Shown here: piece after piece, positions 1 through 10,705 of the stretch
Layout: each line of letters starts with the position of its first letter
Position numbering within the stretch: the stretch's first letter is position 1
Assembly: GCA_021234155.1 (NCBI GenBank)
Contig: JAJEKV010000017.1
Coordinates: forward strand, 11,041,525-11,105,524
DNA: 64,000 nt
Direction of reading: 5' to 3'
DNA from: Isoetes taiwanensis
Taxonomy: Eukaryota > Streptophyta > Lycopodiopsida > Isoetales > Isoetaceae
Made by a program: the position numbers and the translations under genes
Notes under the pieces: generated by a model
Seen by the model: only the letters and a program-made list of their open reading frames with translations
Databases searched by the model: none
Told to the model about the DNA's origin: nothing

Positions 1-199
1 AAATTACAAAGCTGAGGTGTGCCAAAAGGAGTTGTGATATGGGGCAAGTGGTCAAATTTGTGCACTGAGTTGCAAAAAACAGTCAAGAATAGTCTCAAAC
101 AACATGCAAAAGTCTGCAATATGAGTTTGGACTGGTTTATTTTGAAAATTTTGAAGCATACAAGTACGAATGGTTGCTATGAGAGATTGCAAAATTTGT

Positions 200-740
200 T
201 CTTTGCAAAAATTATGGAAGATGACATGGCATGTGTATGGTGAGGTGGTAAAGATGAGTGCTGAGGTGGCAAAAGATGAACGGGTGGAAAAACAAAGAAT
301 TTGCCTAGAGAACTTAAAAAAAACATATTTCTCCACGGTGACATGGCATTCCTTTGGATAGTGTGCTATGTGGCATGATGATTAAGCATTTATGCACTTT
401 AGATAGAAAACGACTAGGCCAATTAAAAGAAAAGGGAGATTTCTTTAGTGTAATAAGTAGGTAATAATGGCAAGCAAGGTGATGTGGCACCGGAAATGAT
501 GAGGTGCCATAAGAGAGAGAAACCAAACTTCTTGCTTTGTGAAAATGTGACTTTTACAAAAGTTATGGGTGATGACATGGCATGAGCATGCGAGATGGCA
601 ACTATGAGTGATGATGTGGCAAAAGATGAAGGGACAGAAAAATGAAGGATTTGCCTAGGCAATTTGCAACTTGTTTCAAGAAGCATATTCACCATAATGA
701 CATGTCATTTTTTTGGAAGATGTGGCACGCCACTTTATAT
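200..740. repeat. Degenerate tandem repeat, period about 351 bp
   Basis: Two diverged units lie about 351 bp apart: the anchor GATGACATGGCATG occurs at 220-233 and 571-584. Each is followed by a GTGGCAAAAGATGAA-like block, then a GGATTTGCCTAG-like block and a GACATG-CATT block. The short ORFs across this stretch are shadows of the repeat and carry no recognisable domain. From 740 to 1240 I see nothing beyond unique AT-rich sequence. Confidence 0.6.
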
Positions 741-1246
741 GACTAACACATAAGCGCCTCCTATTCTTGCAACGGTCGTATTGCAGAGAGCTCGAGAATT
801 GGATATGATATTTGTCAAGATTTGCAAGTTTATTGAATTAATGGATGGATACATGCTGATCCCATGCAGACGGAAGCTCGGTGCTGAGCTATCCTAGAAA
901 ATCATTCATCGGAAGTGCAGGGGCCAAATTACTCTATGCGCCAAAAGATCTTAGCCCTCCATCCCGATCTTACCTTCTGATGTGGAATTTTTTCCCGCTT
1001 GCACATCACATTTTTTTTGGGTCTACGTCAAAACTATTTCTACAACATGTTTCCTAACAACATATTTATATTACGTGGAACTGATATAAACAGCACTATA
1101 CTCTCGAACAAGACATTTGTTACAAGACCATCCTTTTGTAATAGTGTGCAGTCACATGGTTAAACAAGGTGCTGCGCACGGAGGGTTGCCCTCCGTGACC
1201 CGAGAGTGAAATGGCTTAAATCACACTTCAAAGTCATGTTTTCGAG

Positions 1247-1326
1247 CATATACTGACATATACTTGGAATATGCCACAAACCCCACATGGATGAGGGTTT
1301 TCCCCTTAGGGGCAACCCAAAAAACT
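1247..1326 (+). repeat. Dispersed repeat copy A (CATATAC / GAGGGTTT / CCCCTTAGGGGCAACC)
   Basis: A CATATAC-rich lead, then CCACATGGATGAGGGTTTTC and CCCCTTAGGGGCAACCCAAAA. The same order of blocks recurs at 6181-6274 and 42642-42726. The CCCCTTAGGGG core is an internal palindrome. The family is unknown to me; it could be the end of a non-autonomous element. Confidence 0.7.
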
Positions 1327-1350
1327 GGACTCAAACATATCAGTGGAATG

Positions 1351-1515
1351 CTATTTCCATCATGGAAATAGAATACAGCCGTATTCTCTTTAGAATATGG
1401 CGAATACGTAAATTTAAAAAAAACCGTATTCTAAAAATGAATACGCCGTAAGGAATTGTCGAAACAGAATACGCCCGTATTCCAGGGAATACGGGCCAGA
1501 ATACGGTCGTATTAA
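1351..1515. repeat. Chain of overlapping GAATACG/CGTATTC palindromes
   Basis: CTATTTCCAT-C-ATGGAAATAG (1351-1371) is a 10-bp stem. It overlaps a GAATAC/GTATTC hairpin (1371-1386). GAATACG-CC-CGTATTC lies at 1467-1482, overlapping CCCGTATTCC-AG-GGAATACGGG (1474-1495). Further single GAATACG half-sites lie between and after. The unit is a 6-7 bp word used repeatedly in both orientations. Confidence 0.75.
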
Positions 1516-1983
1516 GTTTTGAATGAAAAAAAACTCCATGCAAAAGGGAAAAATTTTTCCCTTTGTTTTTCTGCTGCGATCGACCTGCTGTTTAGTGGCG
1601 CCCGACTTAGTTTGGATTAAGATTAGATTCGAGATGATCTCTGATTAAGTTGCTATATTTGTCTTCTTTTTCAGCAGAGATGATAATAAATCTCTTCTCT
1701 CTCTTTTTCTTAGCTCTTTGGTGGGGAGCACACCGGCTTTGCTTAAACACCTGCGTAGCAAGCTACCTGCTGAAAGTGGTAAGCATTAAGGATGTTATTG
1801 TGAAGTCCATAACCACTATGCATGTTCAACAGAAAAATCTACCTCAGCAGCATCAGGTAATATTTTCGGCATGAATATAGAAAACCAAGTTTCAGTAGCA
1901 TCTCGGGAAGCATCTTCATCTAAAGTACACAGCATTAAGAATACTTAAAAAAATAAATATTATCGTAAACATTTGATACTCAC

Positions 1984-2335
1984 TACATATGTTTGGCAAG
2001 TCGTCGCTTGATTCAGCATCTGGATCGCTCTTTGCCGTGGGTGTGCACATCTCAAATGCCACTGGCCCCATATCCAAGCAGTTAAATTCTTCATTTTTAG
2101 GGAAGACATCTAATCCAGCACATTCACCAAAAGATCTTTCAGCTACACCTGATATTACAACAGGAATGTCAACGGACTCCTCCATTTCCTTTTTGGCTTG
2201 GTCCACTGCCAAGACCTCCTCTGGAACTTCATCTTGAAGCTCTGTATTTTCATCAGGTACCATAGCACAATCATTTACAGCATTTGTTGTTTGTACATCC
2301 AAACTCAAAGCAGTATGTTTGTACCATAGCTGCAT
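1984..2335 (-). CDS. Orphan acidic exon or gene fragment, unknown protein
   Basis: I do not recognise this product. An open frame of about 117 residues on the minus strand is rich in Asp and Glu, with runs such as ENTELQDEVPEEV and KSDPDAESSDDLPN. It ends at a good splice donor (exon ...CATATGTA, then GTGAGTATC starting at 1983), and the frame stops shortly inside the putative intron. The 5' side runs directly into the low-complexity AGATTCCC repeat that starts near 2345, so no further exon is visible upstream. It could be one exon of a gene cut by repeat expansion, a captured exon in a transposon, or chance. The donor and acidic bias are seen; gene status is inference. Confidence 0.3.
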
Positions 2336-2364
2336 GAAGCCGACCCTCTAAAACACGCCCAGCG

Positions 2365-2765
2365 TGAAAGATTCCCCTAGATTCTTAACATTCTACAAAG
2401 ATTCCCCTAGATTTCTGAAGATTATCCCAAGGTTCCTTTAGATTCTACGATATTCTATGTAGATTCTTCAAGATTTCCGTAGATTCTATAAAGATTTCCC
2501 TAGATTCTCCAAGATTTTATCAAGATTCCTCTCGACTCTCAAAGATTGTATAAAGATTTCCTATCCAGGATTCCCTTAAGATTCTCCAACACAGTAAAAA
2601 TTTCCTAAGATTCCATATGATTATATAGATTTTGCAAGGTTTGCTTAATATTCCCTTTAAGTTCTTTAAGATCCTCTGAATTCGCCTAAGATTTTCCAAG
2701 ACTCTCTGAGATTCCCTAGAGATACCATGGGATTTCATTAAGATACCCTTCGATTCTCCCAATTG
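2365..2765. repeat. Low-complexity satellite of AGATTCCCCTAGATTCT-type words
   Basis: About 400 bp of short degenerate units built from AGATTC, CCCTAGATTCT and TTCTACAAAG words. Its reverse complement gives AGAATCTAGGGGAATC words, which also make up the satellite at 22960-23760. The two arrays are therefore one family in opposite orientations. Confidence 0.75.
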
Positions 2766-2769
2766 TCAG

Positions 2770-5100
2770 ATATTATTAATCTCTTATAACAAATAACATG
2801 TATACAGATGTCTCATCCCCTTTTGGGCAAAAGTGGCAGAAGAGTGGCAATGTTTTTTTCCATTGAGTTTGAGTTAATATCTAAAAATTAGTGTACATAA
2901 TTGGTTATATTTTTGAGCCATTGCATGGAAATTGTTTATCTTAGCATGGAAATTGTTTATGTTTTGGTTATTGAGTCTACAACTTTAAGTCAATCATTAT
3001 GTAGAGACATTTGCATTTTTTGAATTTGTTTTTGGGGTTCAACAAATGTGATATTGCAAAATAGCACTCTCATTGACATAATGTTACCTTTTGAGTAGTG
3101 ATAAATTTTTTTACAAAAAATCATATGTGTAAACTAAATTTCAATGGATAATTTAGCAATTGAAATCATATAGGGTTGGCATTATGATGGCACGCACATG
3201 CATTTGTATTTAGTTTGGTTACAATGCTGGAATATTGATATCACAGATCTACGCACACAAGCTGAAGATCCAAGTTGAAGAATATCTAAGCTATGAACAA
3301 ACACACAAGGCCGCATGGTAGATCCTATGATTGTATATTCACCACAACAATATCTTCTAGACTATTTGCCCTCGACACTGATTTGTTTCAAGGGTTCCTC
3401 TTATTTCAGGACATGCAACAAGCAACAATAAGATTGATACATACTCTAAAAATTATCCGTTATGGTTTCAAGTAAAACAATGTCCTGAGGATGCTGGCAT
3501 ACTTACATTCGACCCCTGGAATTGCATTTAAGGTCTATTCGAGACCTTGCAAGCTCCTTCAAATGCATATGTTCGAAAACTTAGTGTTTATTCCAACTTA
3601 CCATGCTGTGCACAAGTTGCAATGTGGCATTCCAAAGAATGAGATTTTTCTCGGGAGAACTCATCTGTCTTTTCAAGCTAGGCATCTTATGCCTAGCCTG
3701 ATAGTAATCAAACGTTTTGAAAAGATGTAATATAAAAGCATATCTCCAAACGATTTGTACCTTCGGAGCCTGCCATTTGCCATTTGACATTTCCTCCTAG
3801 ACAACAATGCATAGAAACCCAGAATCGGACGTCAAATGACATTTTTTTCTGGATCATTCTCAGACTAACAATGACACAACAAAGCAAGAAATGAAATTCT
3901 AAGAATGGAAAAAGGAAGACAACATGACGACTTAAAACGCGGGGGAAGAAAGGATGTGCCTGCTGTAGGGGCAGATCGATTCAATGACGGATTGAAGCGG
4001 ATTGACGCAAGAGATTGAATGGGAGAGAATGCCTTTCCTTAAGGACCGGTATCACAGTAAAGGGCTGCAGAATAACTCTGCAATCATGCATTGCAATGTC
4101 AAGGTAGGCCCAACATATGCTCTGTTTTTCAAACTGCACAAACTTCACACCTTTTATTGAAAGCTTCAGACATTGAGTCGATGATTTATGGAATTTGATG
4201 ATCATGGCATCCACTATTTACATATCATGCTTCAACATTTTGCAACAAAGAAGCGCAGAGTTAGAGTAATGCTATTAACTAGGTAAACCAAAGAGTCCTT
4301 TCCTGAGATGCAAATGCAAGGTTTACATCAGAGAAAATGGCAGATGCAGCTTTTAATCTGGAATCCACCAACTAAAAATATCAAATGCAAAGGAGGGTGT
4401 AGAAAAACTTTGGGATTATTTGAATCTAGCTATTTCCAAGTGAATAAATGAAACCTGCATATAAAATTCTCTTAGAAGATATGCACATGCCATCTAGACT
4501 TCTATAAAATCATAAGCAAAAAGGTGAAAAGCAAAGGATTCTTCCATTTAGAACCATTTTACAACTTCTCACAATAAGTTTTAAGGCCATCAAACATTAT
4601 TAGCATGGTCATGTAGTCAATATCTTAAGAAGAGACATTACAGGAAAGATTAAGCAGAACGTGCAATGAGTTGGTTGAGTTGGTCTGAATACCTGGGCAA
4701 GATCAAGTTCTTTCAAGCAATAGTTAGCAGATCATCAATTTGATACTCTACCAAACACTGATTTGGTGGTCACAAACTGCATCAAATTCAGAAAATTAGT
4801 GGACAGGAAAATGTGAAAACCACATAGATAAATCCTATCAAACATCTATTCTCATTCTCATGGTGTTTAACAATCAAACACACTTTAAAGTATTTTTCCA
4901 ATTAAGAGGAATAACTGTCATATCATCATACCTTAAATATTCGCTTCCTTGTCGTTGCTTCTCTTGGTTCCCAGAGGTTAAAATGGAGTCTGCAAAGAGC
5001 ACGATCACACTTAGCACATTGTCTAGACCAAGCAAACAACCTGACAAAAAGAGGAAAAAGAAGGACAATGCATGACATTTCTTCTCTGAATTCCAAAAAA
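2770..5100. other. No gene recognised
   Basis: AT-rich, with short ORFs (3293-3790, 3981-4214) that have no recognisable motif and stop codons in all frames. A small inverted pair, AAGCTAGGCAT/ATGCCTAGCTT-like, lies near 3675-3700. I see no mobile-element end. Confidence 0.5.
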
Positions 5101-6183
5101 CCAACTTACCTAGCCCTCTTCAATGCCCTGCAAACAAAAAGCACAGAGATAGAGTAACAACAGGACCTAGGTAAATTAAGAACTATCACACCCTGTACAA
5201 AATAGAAGATCCAAAAGAAACTGACCTGAGACGTAAAAGCCAGATTTGCACAACGTGGAGTGGAAACAAATGCCGTAGATTGAGATCCAATGACAAATCC
5301 AAACACCGCACTCCTGTGGCAAATCAGAATCAACAAATATAATTCGCAGCCTTGTAGCCTAATTTTCGCTGTCAGACAAAAGTGCAATCTTCTGCTCATG
5401 CCGGAATCATCTTCACCACTTCCATTTGCAGAACATTCGCCAAAGTACACTTGAGATGATCCTAGATGATCAAGCAGTCGGTCAGGGGACTTGGAAGAAA
5501 AAAATTAATCTCTTGTGCAAAGACCCTCTGATAAACAATTCAATTGTGTCTATTGCATACATTCATAAGAAAAATGGCAAGAACTTCAATAAGATTCGAA
5601 ATGAGAGCTCATGAAACAGAGCTTTTTTAAGAATTCTGTAGAGTTCTTGCAGAAAAAAAAGGTTAAGAGATGCACCTAATGTATTGTCAACAATATAAGA
5701 GGTCGGTTCCATAACCAGCAGATCCACCAACGATGATTTCTTTGGCACATGAACTATGGATAATGGCAGCCATAGCAAAAAAAAAAGAGAACAAGGGCTA
5801 AGGGCTGCCATGCAAAAACTCCTCCCTGGACGCCTGCCATAGCCAGAAAACATCCGACTATGTTTGAAGAAGCTCAATCCAGAAACCTATTCTTACCATC
5901 CGACTCTGTTTGAAAAAGCCCTCTAACATGAAAGCATGTTCTTCACATCCTCTGTTATTCCCGAGGCAGAAGCCAACAAAAGCTCCATCGCAGAGACAGG
6001 ACGAGGCAGAGCAGGGCCTCCGGGACTCTGAGAAGAGAAGCCGGGGGATGGAGCCATCTTCTGCTGCTTTTTTGCTTTGAGAAGAGAAGCGGAGCGGGAA
6101 CGGAGGAACAGCGCGAGAGAAGGAATGGGGCTGGATGACCGAGCATTTACAGGCAGCAGCCAGTTTTTAGCAGTCATCAGCAT
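5068..6183 (-). other. Possible small spliced transcription unit, unidentified
   Basis: Several pieces on the minus strand have good splice signals but no product I recognise. One candidate exon has acceptor TTGCCACAG near 5314 and donor GTCAGT near 5223; it reads SAVFGFVIGSQSTAFVSTPR and on. It is followed by an 18-bp piece between GTTTGCAG and GTAAGTTGG (about 5108-5125), and by a piece at about 4931-4988 ending in GTATGATG. The 5' end could be the GC-rich stretch 5940-6183, whose frame contains MELLLASASGITEDVKN. Frames do not close into one protein. It may be a non-coding or decayed transcript. Confidence 0.2.
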
Positions 6184-6274
6184 ATGCTAGGCATATGCCG
6201 GCATATACCTGGATATGCCTACATACCCACATAAACGAGGGTTTGCCCCCCTAGGGGCAACCCAAAAACCCAAC
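6181..6274 (+). repeat. Dispersed repeat copy B
   Basis: CATATGC-rich lead, then CCCACATAAACGAGGGTTTG and CCCCCCTAGGGGCAACCCAAAA. Same block order as 1247-1326 and 42642-42726. Here it lies immediately upstream of the GC-rich minus-strand stretch at 5940-6183. Confidence 0.7.
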
Positions 6275-6657
6275 TAAACCGTTTAACATGAACATAAGCT
6301 AACATCGTCTATATTTAAAAAAAAAGGAACGGCCAAGATGATTCAGAAAATAAACGGTCAAGATTGTGATCTTCGTCCTCGCATTCTATTGGCCGAAAAT
6401 TGAACTATTATTGTTTGTTATTGTTTGTTTCCAGTTTTCTGGCGCCTAAGCTTTGCCGCCGAAATTCATGCCCACAGCCTCCCTTCTCCACTGCGGCTAG
6501 ACCCATTGCGGCCAGATTCGTCTCCACTACGGCCAAATCCTTGCTCGGAGGTAAGTTTTAGCAGCCACTGCGACCATTGCAGCCACTGCGGCCAGATCTT
6601 TCGGCCTTCAAAACGTCACCAAACAGGTAACGAGCTTTCTAAATCTGCCCTTATAGC

Positions 6658-7013
6658 TTATCCTTTCCAAATCTCTTCAAAAGCTTTGTGACGGATTTGG
6701 TGGTGCTTGTCCAGGGCTTGTCTTGCCTCCAAAGCTTGCTTCATCTCCAATGACTTGTTCCCTGTTTCAGCCTCCAAAGTTTTGTTCTGCTGTTTCGCCT
6801 GCATCCTGGTGGCAGAAGAAGAGAAGCATTGCCAAAAATTGCAGAGATGTGATACCTGGATATCTTCTCTGTCTCCATCATATTCACTAGCATATCTGCT
6901 TGCCTTGATTGTTTCCAACTTTCTCTCATGGAGTTATTTTTTGTCTTTAATTCAGAGATGTTGCCACAAATAATTTTTACAGACTGCTCCATGTTTTCCA
7001 TCATCTTGGCCAT
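6658..7013 (-). pseudogene. Frame-shifted coiled-coil ORF remnant
   Basis: Two overlapping minus-strand frames read as one Lys/Glu/Gln-rich coiled coil. It starts MAKMMENMEQSVKIICGNIS in one frame. A frame change near 6840 leads to TLEAETGNKSLEMKQALEAR and onward in the other. Coiled-coil tails of this kind are common in host-like proteins of DNA transposons, but no domain names this one. No start context, partner ORF or terminal repeat was found. Confidence 0.3.
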
Positions 7014-7700
7014 CTTATTTCTTGTTGCAGACAGTTCATTACTAATTGGAATATGAATGGTATAAGGTCAGTAGTTCTTGTCACATGTTGCTGCATCCCC
7101 AATCCATTCTGTATCTCAGCAAGTCCATTCTGCATCCCCGCCAAAACCTCAAACCATGTACAGACATCTGCACTTGCATGGTGGGCATGTAAGGAGCCAG
7201 ATTAACTAGGAAAGTTCATAGATAGGGTTGCTTCTGCAATCGATAGCAGTTTAAACCAGACACATAAAATATTCCTAAGGAAAATCTTGCAGGAAGTTCA
7301 GGATTATTTCGTGGTATTTGTGCCTTCTTTGTGGATGGAGGGATCAGTAAAGGTCGTTTGCAGGTGAGAGATGTAAGTATTTTTGAATGTTTTGAACCTC
7401 TACATCTTTTCTTTATTTGTTCTATATACTAGAGCTTTCTGATCTCCTTTTTGCAGTTCAGGACATTAGCCAAGAATCACCAGATGTGATATCTGTGTCA
7501 TCCCCCGAGGGGGCAGAGGAAAAGGCATAAATAGTGTCATGCAAGTATGGCTTAAAGAGCTAATCTGTTACATGTGATTTTCGAGGCCTAAAGAGCCAAT
7601 CTGTTGCATGTGGTGTTCGAATCTGTACCTCTAATTCAGGTTTGTTAATCATGTCTATGCAGTGCTTTGTTTTTACTTAGATTTTTCTTTCCTTTGCTAG

Positions 7701-7909
7701 GTAGAACTCAGGAAACAATTGAATGAAGAAGCAGTAAAGAATCCTCCTAAAATGGAGATTAAAAGAGCATTTGTGATGCCAGGCAATCAATCTGTATACA
7801 GTAATATTGGTTGACGCAGATGCTAGAACTAAGGAGGATGTATCAAACATGGAACACTTACATTGGCTTCTTATCAATGTTCCAGGACCTCGAGACCTCA
7901 ACTCAGCAG
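7701..7909 (+). pseudogene. PEBP-domain (FT/MFT/RKIP-like) gene fragment
   Basis: This piece resembles the phosphatidylethanolamine-binding protein fold. After acceptor TTTGCTAG (7700) one frame reads VELRKQLNEEAVKNPPKMEI, matching the NPP-x-hEI block before the ligand pocket. One frame change near 7790 then gives YTVILVDADARTKED, matching the family's YTLVMVDPDAP block, and HLHWLLINVPG, matching YLHWLVTDIPG. It ends at donor GCAG/GTAAGAATG. The family's usual DPD is DAD here. No matching exons are visible downstream (G-x-HRYVF), nor a clear first exon upstream. The frame change and missing exons suggest a captured or decayed fragment; an intron at the frame change is possible. Family proteins bind small lipids or act in flowering or dormancy signalling; no role is claimed here. 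Confidence 0.6.
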
Positions 7910-8320
7910 GTAAGAATGCACTAGTCCACATGTTCTGGAGTACTTAGATTGAGTGTTTAGAAATGCTACACAAGTTTACTATGCCTAGAATCACAAAAAC
8001 TTTAGAAACATTGAAAGCAGGAACTCTATGCATTAATAACTACAAATAAGAACAAACATAAAAGTAAGACTATGGAAGGCACAACTCTCATGCTTTAAGA
8101 ACTACCATGCCTAATGGACTTATTTGGGTTCGATTCCCGAAAGGCGTTTTTTAAAAGAGAACTCAAGAACAACCAAAGCAAAAGCAAGTAATAAATTCAC
8201 AATATTTTGTACTAGGTTCATGAATAAATTAGCATAACAATATACGGTGCTTTTTTTGCCAATATTATTTAAATGGTAAAAAGCACGCGTTCTTTTTGTC
8301 AATTTTAAAATCCTATGGGT
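7910..8320. other. No gene; one isolated tRNA-like B-box
   Basis: Nothing coding is visible. GGGTTCGATTCCCG at about 8127-8140 is a perfect pol III B-box-like word, but no A-box or cloverleaf surrounds it. It is probably a SINE relic. Confidence 0.4.
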
Positions 8321-8322
<2 letters not shown>

Positions 8323-8358
<36 letters not shown>

Positions 8359-8359
8359 C
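8323..8359. repeat. Poly-T tract, about 37 bp
   Basis: Uninterrupted T run. It may be the poly-A tail of a minus-strand retroposon, but the sequence beside it matches none of the other LINE tails in the window. Confidence 0.8.
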
Positions 8360-8394
8360 TGCAAAAACAACACGTGAAACAACCACTACTTTTA

Positions 8395-8995
8395 AGAAAT
8401 GACGTGTTAGTTTTTTGATAACTACACCTGCAAGTATTTAAAATATATTTCCTTCCTTCCTTCCTTCTATAAAACTATATGTGGATTTTATGTAAAACAA
8501 TATTAAAAAACACCACCTATTTTTGAATAACCACATTTTTTTCTTAAAACCACATATCATTTTTTGGGAAACCAACAATTGAAAACAATATAGAAAAAAA
8601 AAATATAGATAACTACATGTAGTTTTTAGCAAAGTCGGACAAAATTCTCTACGTAGTTTTTCAGTGTATTTTTTTTTTAAAACAACAGTTAAAAACAACA
8701 TGTGGACTTTTTAAGTTTTATTAACAACTACATGTATTTTTTTCACGAAAGCAACACCTGAAAACTACAGCTACTTTCAAAAAGCAACATGTCGAAACAC
8801 ATGTAATTCCTACATGTAGATAATTTTGACAAAATTCTACGCGTAGAGTTTTTACAAAAAAAACTACATGTATAAAAGTTTGACTAAAAACTACACGTTG
8901 TTTCTAGCAAAATCAGACGAAAATCACCACGTAGTTTTTTGATGTTGTTTTTTTGGCAAAAATGACGGTGAAAAACAACATGTGGACCCAGTATT
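8395..8995. repeat. Degenerate satellite of CAACATGTGG / ACTACATGTAGTTTTT words
   Basis: About 600 bp in which AACAACATGTGG, AACTACATGTAGTTTTT and AAAAACAACA words recur at irregular 40-100 bp spacing, often as the palindrome CTACATGTAG. There is no coding potential; the ORFs are shadows. Confidence 0.65.
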
Positions 8996-9042
8996 GGGGT
9001 GGTTGTGATTAAACGCCTCAAGGTGGCACAAGGATTATGATT

Positions 9043-9176
9043 ATACTCTGTGTATGGGTGGTTTTGCTTAGTGGACTATTTCGTCCTCTAGGTTTTGAGT
9101 CCCATGTCACAGGTCTCTTGTATGTATCTTGATTTTCCTTGATAATAAATTGTCGATCTTCAAAAAAAAAAAAAAA
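9043..9176 (+). mobile_element. 5'-truncated LINE 3' tail (plus strand) with poly-A
   Basis: Near-identical, in reverse complement, to 17640-17767, and related to the 3' end of the LINE at 33773-37054. It shares TGTGTATGGGTGGTTTTGCT, GGTTTTGAGTCCCATGTCAC and AATAAATTGTCGATC, followed by a 15-A tail at 9162-9176. I could not find a target-site duplication, so the 5' limit is approximate. Confidence 0.75.
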
Positions 9177-9179
9177 GTT

Positions 9180-9690
9180 GAGAGACATGTAATGGAGATA
9201 TATAATCACCGTTATATAGGTGGTAAAGTTTGGCACGAAATGAGACTAAAGTTTATGCTCGAAATAAGTTCGAATAAGGTACTGACATTGCTGTGGAACT
9301 TTCAACACAAACAATCACTATGTGTAGTGATCTATAAAAGGAGCACGAACATAGAGAAAACTGTTGAAGGGTGATGGTACAATTTCCAAAGCCAAGGCCT
9401 AGAGGGGTGCTACATGGTAATCTCTAGTTGGTTGGGCCAAGGGACATTCATTCTCCGGGAAATGAGGCGAGTCAAGGCTTAGACACTAAAGAATAGAATA
9501 GAATAGAATAGAATAGATTTTTTAGCGTCTATAAAATTTTACTTAACCCCTAATGTATAACGTCGAATAAGGTCTAATATAAAGCATATGAATGTAGTAT
9601 AGATTAAATCATGGCAGGGCCGGAAGAAATTTTGTTACCAAGGCATCTACCAAAGGGAGAAAAATATTTAAAGCTGTAGGTTTGAACTGT
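9180..9690. other. No gene; GAATA microsatellite
   Basis: AT-rich filler with a (GAATA)5 microsatellite at about 9491-9516. Nothing else recognised. Confidence 0.5.
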
Positions 9691-9999
9691 TGATAAGTCA
9701 ACATTATTGTCGTCACGTAGTACTTTTCGAGGGTGATAGTGGATTAGAATCCAACTTAGGAGTTTTCACCTCGCTCAGAGGAGTTTCCTTACATCGCTCA
9801 TCGACAACGTGCGATAATATGGTCGGGGGAATTCATTTTTTGATGACAATAATAACCTTTAGGGTGGCGCACCTTGCCATGTTGCACAAGTCTGGTGGAT
9901 TTGTTACAGCATTGGTTTGGGGAAGGGTGATTACTAGACAGAAGTCTTACTATAGAAAACAGAGATACTATTGGTTAACTAGAACAAGAGGCATTATAT

Positions 10000-10250
10000 T
10001 CACTAAGAGGAAGCTTATTGTGTTGGTAAAGGGTTTGTCTTGATCGTGGGGGGTCAAAGGTTTAAGTCTCCATAATATACTTCTATTCTATTAGAAGAGT
10101 TGTTGTGCAGAGAAAACAAAGTACCAGATATATAAAAAACACTAAAATAAATATTGTATTTAAGGAAGCTTGGCATGATGGTAAGTGCCTAAGATTGAAG
10201 TTAGAAGGTCACGAGTTCAAATCTATATCGAGGAGGCAATATACAACAAA
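10000..10250 (+). repeat. Two tRNA-like SINE heads in tandem
   Basis: Two blocks about 155 bp apart share the order GAAGCTT, TGGTAA-G, then a B-box-like word: GTCAAAGGTTTAAGTCTCC near 10050 and GTCACGAGTTCAAATCT near 10210. The order fits a degenerate pol III promoter, as in tRNA-derived SINEs. No tail or flanking duplication was resolved. Confidence 0.35.
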
Positions 10251-10692
10251 ATTTTTATACTGCGGAAAGAAATATAGGGACATGATGGTGAATTTTGGCA
10301 TTTCTTTTCAAATTCTAAAGCGCTATTTCCCTGATCACGACGGAAATTTTTATATGTGGAAAAAATACATGGATGTGATGGTGGAAGTTATGCCTCTTGG
10401 TCAATTGAATTGTTCTCAACATGTTGGCACAAGAATTGTCTCCATCCGAGTTACCTAGAAAAAGTTATGGCCCTTGGGAGCAAGAGACCTCATTTCTCCC
10501 AAAAACTCAACATAACTTCACCCTAATATTTCACAATCTACTTTCTAACTACTCACTCCTCATATACCTAGGCCAAAATTCATACTACCTACAGAATTGG
10601 GGTAATTTTCCTAAGTTAAAAGTCCCCTACTAACTATCGATCTAACGAGTTAGAACATGGCCAGTGCTATGATCAGGTCTACCAAAATCATG

Positions 10693-10704
10693 GCTCTGAT
10701 ACCA
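10693..10704 (-). promoter_or_regulatory. Retrotransposon primer-binding site (initiator tRNA-Met type)
   Basis: The minus strand reads TGGTATCAGAGC, the classic plant LTR-retrotransposon primer-binding site. It lies one base outside the LTR end at 10706. This fixes the element's orientation as minus, with its 5' LTR at 10706-11964 and its internal region at lower coordinates. Confidence 0.85.
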
Positions 10705-10705
10705 C

